Assembly: GCA_913040875.1 (NCBI GenBank)
Contig: CAJWHX010000197.1
Coordinates: 1 to 6,582, forward strand
Length of the DNA stretch: 6,582 nt
Reading direction: 5' to 3'
DNA from: an uncultured Pseudomonadota bacterium
Lineage (GTDB): Bacteria; Myxococcota; UBA796
Shown: piece by piece, positions 1 to 5,759 of the stretch
Layout: each line of letters starts with the position of its first letter
How positions within the stretch are numbered: the stretch's first letter is position 1
Position numbers and translations under genes: made by a program
The notes under the pieces: generated by a model
What the model was told of the DNA's origin: nothing
Seen by the model: only the letters and a program-made list of their open reading frames with translations
Database searches by the model: none

Positions 1-328
1 CACCTTCTTTAAGTCGCCGAGATGGTTTCATTAACGCCGTATAGCAGCCTTCCAAATCAGGCTTATCCTGAAGAAAAAAGGCCTCTACTTTTCCTCCCGA
101 TGCACGTCGTGCAGATACTCTAGCGTGTAACACACGAGTATTATTGAGTACCAAAACATCGCCGGGCTTAAAACACTCCGAGATTCGTGACACAAAGGAG
201 TCAATGTGTTGATCAGAATTGTCCAACACCAACAACTTGGATTCTGACCGTTCCGCAAGGGGGTGAACGGCAATGCATTCGTCTGGGAGATCATAGTCAA
301 AGGGCGCAAGTTCCTGTTCAAGAGACAT
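1..328 (-). CDS. queA: QueA, S-adenosylmethionine:tRNA ribosyltransferase-isomerase (N-terminal part, runs off the window)
   Basis: QueA transfers and isomerises the ribosyl part of SAM onto 7-aminomethyl-7-deazaguanine in tRNA, giving epoxyqueuosine (cytoplasmic, queuosine pathway). Only the first 109 residues are here; the family is about 340-350 aa, so the rest lies left of the window. Visible family features are FDYDLP at residues 10-15, the hallmark LNNTRVLHAR at 61-70 (family consensus is close to N[DN]TRV.PAR), GGKVEAF at 78-84, and MKPSRRLKEG at 100-109. The ATG at 328-326 is chosen because an AGGA Shine-Dalgarno core lies at 338-341, about 9 nt upstream, and the N-terminus then matches the family. 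It is transcribed away from the methyltransferase gene to its right. Identity is firm from motifs; activity cannot be judged because the C-terminal part is absent. Confidence 0.93.
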   Translation of the reverse strand, partial: MSLEQELAPFDYDLPDECIAVHPLAERSESKLLVLDNSDQHIDSFVSRISECFKPGDVLVLNNTRVLHARVSARRASGGKVEAFFLQDKPDLEGCYTALMKPSRRLKEG

Positions 329-360
329 GTGTTCATTTCCTGATTCGGATGATGTGGATG

Positions 361-389
361 ATTCGATAGCAACGGGGGCAACTATTCAA
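361..389 (-). promoter_or_regulatory. Possible queA promoter
   Basis: On the minus strand a TTGAAT -35-like hexamer (384-389) is followed after exactly 17 nt by a TCGAAT -10-like hexamer (361-366). This places a start near 354, about 26 nt ahead of the queA ATG. Each box matches the sigma70 consensus at four of six positions, so this is only a plausible call. Confidence 0.33.
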
Positions 390-400
390 TTCTTGTCCCC

Positions 401-429
401 TTGTCAATCTCAGTTGAGAGAATTAGTGT
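401..429 (+). promoter_or_regulatory. Weak candidate promoter for the methyltransferase gene
   Basis: TTGTCA (401-406) is followed after 17 nt by TAGTGT (424-429), predicting a start near 436, just upstream of the GGAG ribosome-binding site at 443-446. The -35 box is good (five of six) but the -10 box is poor (three of six). It lies back to back with the queA promoter candidate in the 123-nt divergent gap (329-451). The rest of that gap shows no gene. Confidence 0.25.
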
Positions 430-451
430 ATTGCATAAACTTGGAGTCGCT

Positions 452-1102
452 ATGGGTTTCTGGAAATCACGATGGACAAATGGGCAGACTGGCTGGCACA
501 ATTTAGACATCAATGAGCACCTGCAAAATCACCACAAGATCTTATTTCAACACGATTCCCCAACCATCTTTGTGCCTTTATGTGGTCAAAGTTTGGATAT
601 GGCATGGTTGAATCAACAAGGTGCATCAATCATCGGTGTCGATCTAGTCAGACAACCCCTCGAGCAATATTTTACTGAGCAAAAGTTGACGCCGAAAAGT
701 CAGCTCGTTCACGATATTGAATGCCTCACCTCAGGTAGCCAAACACTCTTTCACGCAAACATATTTGACATCACCTCAGACACAATCGGTCCTGTAGACG
801 CCATTTATGACCGAGCTGCATTGGTTGCCCTATCACCGAAACACCGTGAGTCCTATGTGGAACACTGTTTGTCACTACTTAAACCTGGTGGTTCGATATT
901 GCTGGTCACTTATGACTCTCCGGTCGCAGATGATCACGGCCCCCCTTTTCCAGTTCGAAAAGGGACTGTTGAAAAACTCTTTTCCAATGCCCAAGAATGC
1001 ATTCAGTTGGATGAGGTGCACACGAACAAAGCAGACAGTGAACGGTTACGGAAACGCAACCTAGAATGGTCGCGCTCCGACATATGGAAAATAACAAAAT
1101 AA
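452..1102 (+). CDS. tpm: Thiopurine S-methyltransferase family SAM-dependent methyltransferase
   Basis: Cytoplasmic class I methyltransferase of the TPMT family. Bacterial members methylate thiopurines and some act on selenium or tellurium compounds; the native substrate is unknown. The 216 residues match the usual bacterial length of about 217. Visible features are the N-terminal FW..RW (residues 3-8), FVPLCGQSLDM at 40-50 (the family's VPLCGKS.D SAM-binding signature), GVDL at 62-65 (end of strand 2), YDRAALVAL at 119-127, LLKPGG at 142-147 and GPPFPV at 163-168. The ATG at 452 is preferred over a TTG at 401 because GGAG at 443-446 sits 5 nt upstream and homologues begin close to the FW motif. 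The stop lies inside the start of the rlmN remnant that follows, in another frame, so the two were probably joined by a rearrangement. Confidence 0.9.
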   Translation: MGFWKSRWTNGQTGWHNLDINEHLQNHHKILFQHDSPTIFVPLCGQSLDMAWLNQQGASIIGVDLVRQPLEQYFTEQKLTPKSQLVHDIECLTSGSQTLFHANIFDITSDTIGPVDAIYDRAALVALSPKHRESYVEHCLSLLKPGGSILLVTYDSPVADDHGPPFPVRKGTVEKLFSNAQECIQLDEVHTNKADSERLRKRNLEWSRSDIWKITK

Positions 1103-1320
1103 CCCCATCAAAGATCAACCTGATACCGTACAATGAAAATCCAGATAGGGACATACATCGACCATCTTTTGAACAAGTCAAAGCCTTTCAAACGTATCTG
1201 GTTAGTATAGGATGGTATTGTTCAATACGTACAACACGAGGCCTCGACATCTCAACAGCGTGCAGACAATTGAAAAAAATTTTCAAATCATCAAACAATC
1301 TACATAGGACGAAAACATGA
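1084..1320 (+). pseudogene. rlmN: C-terminal remnant of RlmN, dual-specificity rRNA/tRNA adenine-C2 methyltransferase
   Basis: RlmN is a radical-SAM enzyme of about 350-400 aa that methylates C2 of A2503 in 23S rRNA and A37 in some tRNAs. Only its last ~70 residues are present. Residues 10-17 read KINLIPYN, matching the conserved KINLIP.N strand; RTTRGLDISTACRQL at 49-63 matches the TRG.DI.AACGQL tail. Cys60 corresponds to the catalytic methyl-carrying cysteine (Cys355 in E. coli). The CxxxCxxC iron-sulfur motif and the rest of the radical-SAM barrel are missing, and no trace of them lies upstream, where the methyltransferase gene ends at 1102. Its stop overlaps the mtnP start in an ATGA, so translational coupling to mtnP seems preserved. 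The ATG at 1084 has no clear ribosome-binding site; ATG 1066 is also in frame. It cannot be a working RlmN by itself; an expressed short protein is possible but unproven. Confidence 0.82.
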
Positions 1321-2240
1321 CACACAAAATTGGAATTATTGGGGGCTCTGGACTTTATAAGATTGAGCAGTTTGAAATTGTAGAAACAGACAAACAGTTT
1401 CAAAAGGCTCAGGAAACCATATATGGCAGCCCATCTGCACCAATTAAAAAGTACACAATGAAGGGTGTAGACGCAGAATTGTACTTTTTGGCTCGTCACG
1501 GACATAATCACCACTTAAACCCCTCAGAAGTTCCGTATCGCGCGAATATCCTCGCATTAAAGCAACTGGGTGTAGACTGGATCATCTCAATCTCCGCGGT
1601 TGGATCCTTACAAGAGGAAATTGCCCCAAAAGACATGGTTATCATCGATCAATTCATCGATAGAACAAAAGGACGTCCTTCAACGTTCTTCCACGATGGG
1701 ATTGTGGCGCACATCAGTTTTGGAGACCCAGTTTGCACCAAATTGCGCCAATACCTCTTGAAAAGCACACAAGAGGTTGCACAAGAAGTTGCGGAAAAAA
1801 ACGGGAATGGTACTGGCGAGATCGGACGGGATAATTTTACCGTCCACGATGGCGGAACCTATGTTTGTATGGAGGGTCCAGCGTTCTCTACAAGAGCAGA
1901 ATCAAACATGTATCGGTCCTTCGGAGCCAGCGTAATTGGAATGACAAATTTGCCAGAAGCAAAATTGGCACGCGAAGCTGAGATATCTTATGCTACACTT
2001 GCCATGTCAACAGATTATGACTGCTGGAATACAGATCATGGTGAGGTCAGTGTGGATGAAGTTGTCGCGAATATGAATGCAAACATTATGAATGCGAAAG
2101 ATATTCTCTTAAAAGTCATCCCCAAAGTTGCTCAACATGAAGGTGATGTACCTTTTAAAGGCACCATTGCCAATTCCATCATCTCTAAGGTCACTCCCCC
2201 CAATCGGAAATACGATCTCAAAAGCATTCTTGGAAAATAA
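1317..2240 (+). CDS. mtnP: S-methyl-5'-thioadenosine phosphorylase
   Basis: Cytoplasmic purine-nucleoside phosphorylase family enzyme that cleaves methylthioadenosine with phosphate to adenine and 5-methylthioribose-1-phosphate, feeding methionine and adenine salvage. Visible in 307 aa are the phosphate-binding GGSG at residues 9-12 and RHG at 60-62, SAVGSL at 93-98, the family signature MEGPAFSTRAES at 185-196, IGMT at 207-210 (ribose-contacting Met209), and TDYD at 232-235, whose aspartates bind the adenine base and mark an adenosine-type rather than inosine-type enzyme. It is longer than the usual ~280 aa, partly through an extra Glu/Gly-rich stretch around 150-178. The start ATG at 1317 has AGGA at 1306-1309, 7 nt upstream, and overlaps the preceding rlmN stop by 4 nt. 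The next gene starts directly after its stop. The family is clear; MTA versus related 5'-deoxyadenosine preference is not determinable by eye. Confidence 0.95.
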   Translation: MTHKIGIIGGSGLYKIEQFEIVETDKQFQKAQETIYGSPSAPIKKYTMKGVDAELYFLARHGHNHHLNPSEVPYRANILALKQLGVDWIISISAVGSLQEEIAPKDMVIIDQFIDRTKGRPSTFFHDGIVAHISFGDPVCTKLRQYLLKSTQEVAQEVAEKNGNGTGEIGRDNFTVHDGGTYVCMEGPAFSTRAESNMYRSFGASVIGMTNLPEAKLAREAEISYATLAMSTDYDCWNTDHGEVSVDEVVANMNANIMNAKDILLKVIPKVAQHEGDVPFKGTIANSIISKVTPPNRKYDLKSILGK

Positions 2241-2963
2241 ATGATTTGGTTACCCCTTCTCACAGCCTGCGTAACACCACAACGCGTAGAACGATCAGCA
2301 ACTCGAACAACTTTGGGTACTGCTTATCTATCGGAAGGCAATCCATCAGATGCCATCACAACGCTTGAAGAGGCAACCAAGTTAAATCCAAGGAATGCTG
2401 CTGCATGGGAAAAGTTGGCATTGGCCTATTACGCCAAAAGCGCGTCCGATAAGGCCATCGAGGCATTTGAAAAGGCCATCCGTTTGGATCCAACCAGAGC
2501 AGAAATCCGAAACAATTACGGTCTAATGCTTCTTGATATGGGGCAAGTGCAGCCTGCGATAGACGAGTTCAATGTTGCACTCGCAGATTTAGGCTACCGC
2601 AATACAGCACTGGTACTCAACAACTTGGGACAAGCCTACTATCAAAACAAAGAGTATGAGGCCTCCATCAGCGTCCTCACTCAGGCTGTGCAACGCGCAC
2701 CAAATCTTTGTCAGGCTCGATTTAACCGCGCTTTTTCCTATCAGGCTTTGGATCGTAACGACTTGGCGTTGCAAGATTTTAATGAGGTCATTGAGTTGTG
2801 TGGCGACGTCGCAACAGGAGCCTATTATCACGCAGCTGAACTCATGTTTGAACTGCAAGACACCCCTGGTGCATGCAACTATCTACGCACTGTTGTTCGC
2901 GAAACAGGCCGCAGCACACTTGGTCGACGTGCAGAATCGCTACACAACGACAAATGTCGCTGA
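2241..2963 (+). CDS. TPR-repeat outer-membrane lipoprotein, PilF/PilW/NlpI-like
   Basis: A 240-residue protein made almost wholly of tetratricopeptide repeats, which form a protein-binding superhelix. The N-terminus MIWLPLLTAC carries a lipobox (LTAC, Cys10), so it is predicted to be lipidated and membrane-anchored in the periplasm. About six TPR units can be set at residues 18-50, 52-84, 86-120, 122-155, 157-188 and 193-225; the second is near canonical (W57, L61, Y63-Y64, A72, F76, P84). The ATG immediately follows the mtnP TAA in the same frame, so no longer signal peptide is possible without reading through that stop. A weak GGA at 2232-2234 is the only ribosome-binding site, suggesting coupling to mtnP. 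Position between an rlmN relic and rodZ resembles pilF of gammaproteobacteria, a type IV pilus secretin-assembly lipoprotein, but no pilus gene is in view, so that role is inference. Confidence 0.85.
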   Translation: MIWLPLLTACVTPQRVERSATRTTLGTAYLSEGNPSDAITTLEEATKLNPRNAAAWEKLALAYYAKSASDKAIEAFEKAIRLDPTRAEIRNNYGLMLLDMGQVQPAIDEFNVALADLGYRNTALVLNNLGQAYYQNKEYEASISVLTQAVQRAPNLCQARFNRAFSYQALDRNDLALQDFNEVIELCGDVATGAYYHAAELMFELQDTPGACNYLRTVVRETGRSTLGRRAESLHNDKCR

Positions 2964-3047
2964 CCGAGTTCACAAACAGATACCCCCCGCCTTACCTTCA
3001 TCAAATTCTTCTCAACAAATCCCCACTCATTGCCGAATCACATCATT

Positions 3048-3944
3048 ATGCCCTCTCATACCCAAACAAAAGAATCGACTCCACGTGTAAACCTACGACA
3101 AGAAAGAGAGCGTCGTTCGCTTACGATTAAAGATATTCATATTAGAGTCGGCATCCCACTTGAACACATTGAAGCACTGGAATCGGGCGTCGTCCCACAA
3201 GCTTTGAGAGGAAGAAAACTCCTTCGATCTAAGCAAGCCTACTTAAGCTTTTTGGACTATCCCAAACATTCCAAACTCGACGTACGTAGACGTCGTCGAC
3301 GTTCTACTTCTGCCGGTTCCTCACGTCGTCACGGTGAACGTACTGGAAGTACAGAGATCGTAGTGCCGACGACATCCAAGTCTATATTTACAGGCTTTGG
3401 ACTCGCGGTGGCCATGGTCGTGGGCCTCAAAACACTTTCTCTAGCCTTCGACAACCCCTCATTTTCTCTAGAGGGAATGCTAGATTCAATTGTAGAAGAT
3501 TTAAACAATACAGATGCCTCTGAAGAAATAGCCAATGTGAAATTATCGTCCTCTCTCGCAAAAGAGTCGACACCACTGCTAACAAACACCACGTCTGGTT
3601 TACGATTGAAGAGCTCCACTGACTCAGTTCAAAACCAAATTGATGATTTGGTTCAGGACCTGGTGCAAATTGAAGATCCGGACCCTTCTGAATCGATAGG
3701 TCCACATGAAATATCAATCAAGGTGGATGAACGCAGTCGTCTCTTCTTCGTATGTGATGGACACCTCTTGCACAAAGGCCTCATAAAAAGAGGAGACACC
3801 TTCACCTGTAACTTTTCAAAGAAGGCCATCGTAGATATACATGACCCAGCTGCAGCTCAAATTACACACAATGCAAAACGTGTTCACCCAATGGGCCCAC
3901 AAGGTAGTACCAGACGTCTCAGTTTTGTACACAATGAGTATTGA
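3048..3944 (+). CDS. rodZ: RodZ-like cytoskeletal cell-shape protein
   Basis: RodZ is a bitopic inner-membrane protein linking MreB filaments to the peptidoglycan elongation machinery. The 298 residues show its full layout: an N-terminal helix-turn-helix of the RodZ type (about 14-47, LRQERERRSLTIKDI and IPLEHIEALESG), a basic juxtamembrane stretch with six arginines (80-85), one transmembrane helix (about 113-134), an acidic Ser/Thr-rich periplasmic linker (about 140-215), and a C-terminal beta-rich domain (about 220-293) resembling the RodZ C-terminal (DUF4115-like) fold. ATG 3048 is chosen because it puts the HTH near the usual position; a TTG at 3030 is the alternative, and neither has a clear Shine-Dalgarno. 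It follows the TPR gene by 84 nt that hold no obvious terminator, consistent with one operon. The ispG gene that often follows rodZ is absent; convergent minE lies there instead. Confidence 0.85.
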   Translation: MPSHTQTKESTPRVNLRQERERRSLTIKDIHIRVGIPLEHIEALESGVVPQALRGRKLLRSKQAYLSFLDYPKHSKLDVRRRRRRSTSAGSSRRHGERTGSTEIVVPTTSKSIFTGFGLAVAMVVGLKTLSLAFDNPSFSLEGMLDSIVEDLNNTDASEEIANVKLSSSLAKESTPLLTNTTSGLRLKSSTDSVQNQIDDLVQDLVQIEDPDPSESIGPHEISIKVDERSRLFFVCDGHLLHKGLIKRGDTFTCNFSKKAIVDIHDPAAAQITHNAKRVHPMGPQGSTRRLSFVHNEY

Positions 3945-4029
3945 CTGTTCTGAAACCTTGAATGTTCTAAAATCAAGTTGGTAAGTATACGAACGAACAC
4001 TGGTTATATGACAAGGATTGGGTTTGTCC

Positions 4030-4077
4030 TAGTTCTATCTTGATCATAGTTCTACCTTGATCATAGTTCTATCTTGA
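4030..4077. repeat. 17-bp direct tandem repeat, about 2.8 copies
   Basis: The unit TAGTTCTATCTTGATCA occurs at 4030-4046, again at 4047-4063 with one change (T to C at unit position 10), and a third time at 4064-4077 before diverging in its last bases. It lies in the 142-nt gap between the convergent rodZ and minE genes. Each full unit ends in the palindrome TGATCA. No strong rho-independent terminator with a T-tract is visible in the gap; only short stems such as GACAA/TTGTC at 4011-4029 were seen. Function is unknown, and a slippage-generated minisatellite is the simplest reading. Confidence 0.9.
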
Positions 4078-4086
4078 ACGTGATGC

Positions 4087-4368
4087 TCAACCGAACTTTC
4101 GTTGTCTTTTATCAGAATCAGTCTCTTTGAGAGGAATGGAACCAACAATTCGAATCTGCTTATCTAAACGATCCAGTGCCACATAAGTATCATCGGCTTC
4201 GATATTCAAATATCGTTCAATGACGTCAACGATCTCCCTCTTCATCTCAACCATTTGCTCTGGGGTGAGATTGACTTGATCATGAATCAGCAACAGCTGC
4301 AACCGTTTCTTTGCAATATCCCGACTGGAATCATCCTTCGCAAATAAACTCTTCAAGAACCGAATCAT
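4087..4368 (-). CDS. minE: MinE, cell-division topological specificity factor
   Basis: MinE stimulates the ATPase of membrane-bound MinD and drives Min oscillation or positioning, keeping the division septum at mid-cell. The 93 residues match the family length of about 85-95. Visible are an N-terminal amphipathic membrane-targeting stretch (MIRFLKSLF, residues 1-9), the MinD-contact segment AKKRLQLLLIHD at 19-30 (AKERLQIIVAE in E. coli), and the dimerising topological-specificity region with strand DKQIRIVGSIPL at 69-80. The ATG at 4368 is selected because AGGTGAG lies just upstream inside the end of minD; a further in-frame start 45 nt upstream would add residues unlike any MinE. The start overlaps the minD stop in an ATGA, indicating coupled translation. 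It converges on rodZ. Confidence 0.95.
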   Translation of the reverse strand: MIRFLKSLFAKDDSSRDIAKKRLQLLLIHDQVNLTPEQMVEMKREIVDVIERYLNIEADDTYVALDRLDKQIRIVGSIPLKETDSDKRQRKFG

Positions 4369-5183
4369 GATGCGCTCACCTGAGCCATGGCCCATTGCTT
4401 TACACGCTCCCATACACTCGTTTCCAAGGCTCTATTCAAATCGATGAACGGCACTTCTACCCCACGCAATCGCTGGGTCGCTCGATACATTGCTTCATGC
4501 AATAAGGACTCATCATTCAAGGCAAATGGTTCCCCTTTGTTGGAGGCTATTAAAACCTCAATACTTTCAGGTAAAACACCAAGAACTGGAGTGTCTAAAA
4601 TCTGCCAGATGTCTTGAGAATCCAGCATATGCCCTTGTTGAACGAGTTCTGGTTGATAGCGATTGATCACGATCTGAATGTCTGAAAACTTTTTCTTCTG
4701 AAGCAAATCGATCACTCTATCCGCATCTCGTACAGCTGATACATCAGGAGTAACAACAATAACAGCTCTATGAGCGGCCGCTACAGCATTTTCAAACCCA
4801 CGTTCAATTCCAGCCGGTGAATCAACGATGACATAGTCAAAACTGTGGTCAAAAAATAAATCATCGACGATGGAAACCATGTCATCTGGCACAATCGACA
4901 TCTTATTTGAAGTTTGCGAAGTGGGAACAAAATACAAGTTTGGTACGCTGGCGACAGACAATACCACGTCAGCCAAATCGCATCTACCCTGAACAAATTG
5001 AACCAAATCCCAGTCAATGCGTTGCTCCATTCCAAGCAACAAATCAATATTTCGCAGACCGATATCAGCGTCCAACAGAGCTACCTTAGCTCCAGAACGG
5101 GCCAATCTGACTGCCATATTCGTAGAAACTGTACTCTTTCCAACACCACCTTTTCCAGAGGTAACGACAATACATTCTTGCAT
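4365..5183 (-). CDS. minD: MinD, septum-site-determining ATPase
   Basis: MinD is a deviant-Walker-A (ParA/MinD) ATPase that dimerises on ATP, binds the inner membrane, recruits the FtsZ inhibitor MinC and is released by MinE. The 272 residues are full length. The deviant Walker A KGGVGKST is at 11-18 with signature Lys11 and catalytic Lys16; DADIGLRNIDL at 38-48 includes the switch I aspartate, Asp40; Walker B is YVIVDSPAGIE at 117-127 with Asp121. The C-terminal tail has a possible amphipathic membrane-targeting helix with two tryptophans (about 257-269, WERVKQWAMAQV). The ATG at 5183 is preceded by a modest GGTG ribosome-binding site. It heads a minD-minE operon with its own promoter; no minC is adjacent. 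ParA-type relatives are excluded by the MinE partner and by the DIGLRN and DSPAGIE motifs. Confidence 0.96.
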   Translation of the reverse strand: MQECIVVTSGKGGVGKSTVSTNMAVRLARSGAKVALLDADIGLRNIDLLLGMEQRIDWDLVQFVQGRCDLADVVLSVASVPNLYFVPTSQTSNKMSIVPDDMVSIVDDLFFDHSFDYVIVDSPAGIERGFENAVAAAHRAVIVVTPDVSAVRDADRVIDLLQKKKFSDIQIVINRYQPELVQQGHMLDSQDIWQILDTPVLGVLPESIEVLIASNKGEPFALNDESLLHEAMYRATQRLRGVEVPFIDLNRALETSVWERVKQWAMAQVSAS

Positions 5184-5211
5184 GAAACACCATTGTAAGG
5201 AAAGAAGGCCA

Positions 5212-5268
5212 CCACAACATCAACTTAAGGGGAAGGAAATAGGGAATGTGAAGGGGTTGATGCTGTGG
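5212..5268 (-). promoter_or_regulatory. Long stem-loop in the minD 5' leader
   Basis: The arms at 5212-5224 and 5256-5268 are complementary over 13 positions when read as minus-strand RNA (12 Watson-Crick pairs and one G-U). They enclose a 31-nt, C/U-rich loop. The structure lies downstream of the predicted minD promoter and ends 28 nt before the minD start. It has no U-tract after it, so it is not a standard terminator. Being in the leader suggests transcript stability or translational control, which is inference. Confidence 0.6.
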
Positions 5269-5284
5269 ACATGCCAAGAGGGAA

Positions 5285-5299
5285 ATCAGTTTTACTGAT
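5285..5299. promoter_or_regulatory. 15-bp palindrome at the predicted minD transcription start
   Basis: ATCAGT-TTT-ACTGAT is a perfect 6-bp inverted repeat around a 3-nt centre. It sits 5 nt downstream of the minD -10 box and covers the expected start site near 5298, a usual place for a repressor operator. No regulator can be assigned. Confidence 0.4.
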
Positions 5300-5304
5300 A
5301 CCAA

Positions 5305-5333
5305 ATAATACCGATAAAAACTTTACACGTCAA
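5305..5333 (-). promoter_or_regulatory. Sigma70-type promoter for minDE
   Basis: On the minus strand, TTGACG (5328-5333, five of six consensus) is followed by exactly 17 nt and TATTAT (5305-5310, five of six). Transcription should start near 5298 and give a leader of about 115 nt before minD. It lies in the 250-nt gap (5184-5433) between glutaredoxin and minD. That gap holds no gene; besides this promoter it contains the leader stem-loop and an AT-rich stretch just after the glutaredoxin stop. Confidence 0.65.
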
Positions 5334-5433
5334 GAACTTTTTGTACATTCATGTTGGCGATCAATCATGAAAAAATGGATACGATCGTCAATTTGGACAA
5401 TCTAGATCTTTTGTCAGCAAATATTTTTTTTAA

Positions 5434-5709
5434 TTATTTTTTAGCCAGCAACTTATCAATGGTGCCAAGTGCATCTTTTGCGCGTAAATCATCATACCCA
5501 CCCACGTGTTGACCATATATATAAATCTGCGGCACGGTTCTTTGTTTACTCATCCCCATGAGCTCTCTCAGAGAATCATATTGCCCCGTTAAATCTACCA
5601 CTTCGATTTCTTGCAATCCTTTGATCGATTGAAGATAACGAATGGCAGCACTGCAATATCCACATGGGACCTTGGTGTATACAACTATTTTTTCGGGATT
5701 TGGTTGCAT
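5434..5709 (-). CDS. grxC: Glutaredoxin, GrxC type, with CGYC active site
   Basis: Small cytoplasmic thiol-disulfide oxidoreductase that uses glutathione to reduce disulfides or protein-glutathione adducts. The 91 residues have a complete thioredoxin-fold glutaredoxin pattern: strand KIVVYTK at 7-13, dithiol motif C16-G-Y-C19, the cis-proline loop TVP at 58-60, and the glutathione-binding GGYDDL at 70-75. E. coli Grx3 has CPYC and GGCDDL at these places. The start at 5709 is chosen over one 21 nt upstream because GGAGGT at 5713-5718 sits immediately before it and the resulting length fits GrxC. Glycine replaces the usual proline in the active site; in plant GrxC1 a CGYC site can hold a [2Fe-2S] cluster, so an iron-sulfur role is possible. 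A TACAAT -10-like box lies on the minus strand at 5729-5734, without a convincing -35. Confidence 0.92.
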   Translation of the reverse strand: MQPNPEKIVVYTKVPCGYCSAAIRYLQSIKGLQEIEVVDLTGQYDSLRELMGMSKQRTVPQIYIYGQHVGGYDDLRAKDALGTIDKLLAKK

Positions 5710-5759
5710 TTGACCTCCAACAGACTTCATTGTAACCGAGGTGAGAGACGCAATCCATT

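Noticed and set aside
85..381. 98-residue minus-strand reading frame
   Set aside because: It overlaps the QueA N-terminus in another frame, has no family features, and queA (328 leftward) fits conserved motifs and a ribosome-binding site.
401..451. Extended N-terminus of the TPMT-like protein from a TTG at 401
   Set aside because: No ribosome-binding site precedes it and homologues start near the FW..RW motif, so ATG 452 is preferred.
1188..1514. 108-residue minus-strand reading frame across the rlmN relic and mtnP start
   Set aside because: It is antisense to two recognisable coding segments and its Phe/Cys-rich translation looks like a coding shadow.
2656..3090. 144-residue plus-strand reading frame over the end of the TPR gene
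   Set aside because: Most of it lies out of frame inside the TPR repeats, and the protein has no recognisable domain or ribosome-binding site; it is a shadow.
3279..3303. Palindrome-rich CG stretch in rodZ (ACGTACGT, GACGTC, GTCGAC)
   Set aside because: It is explained by a run of arginine CGN codons in the basic juxtamembrane segment.
3633..3653. Perfect 8-bp inverted repeat (AACCAAAT/ATTTGGTT, 5-nt loop)
   Set aside because: It lies inside rodZ coding sequence for the linker (Asn-Gln-Ile-Asp-Asp-Leu-Val); an internal chance hairpin without a T-tract or start nearby.
4030..4080. Possible CRISPR array
   Set aside because: The 17-bp units are contiguous with no spacers and too short for CRISPR repeats; no cas genes are near.
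5710..5730. Upstream start for the glutaredoxin adding seven residues
   Set aside because: The strong GGAGGT at 5713-5718 lies inside that extension and points to ATG 5709; the extra residues are not part of the fold.
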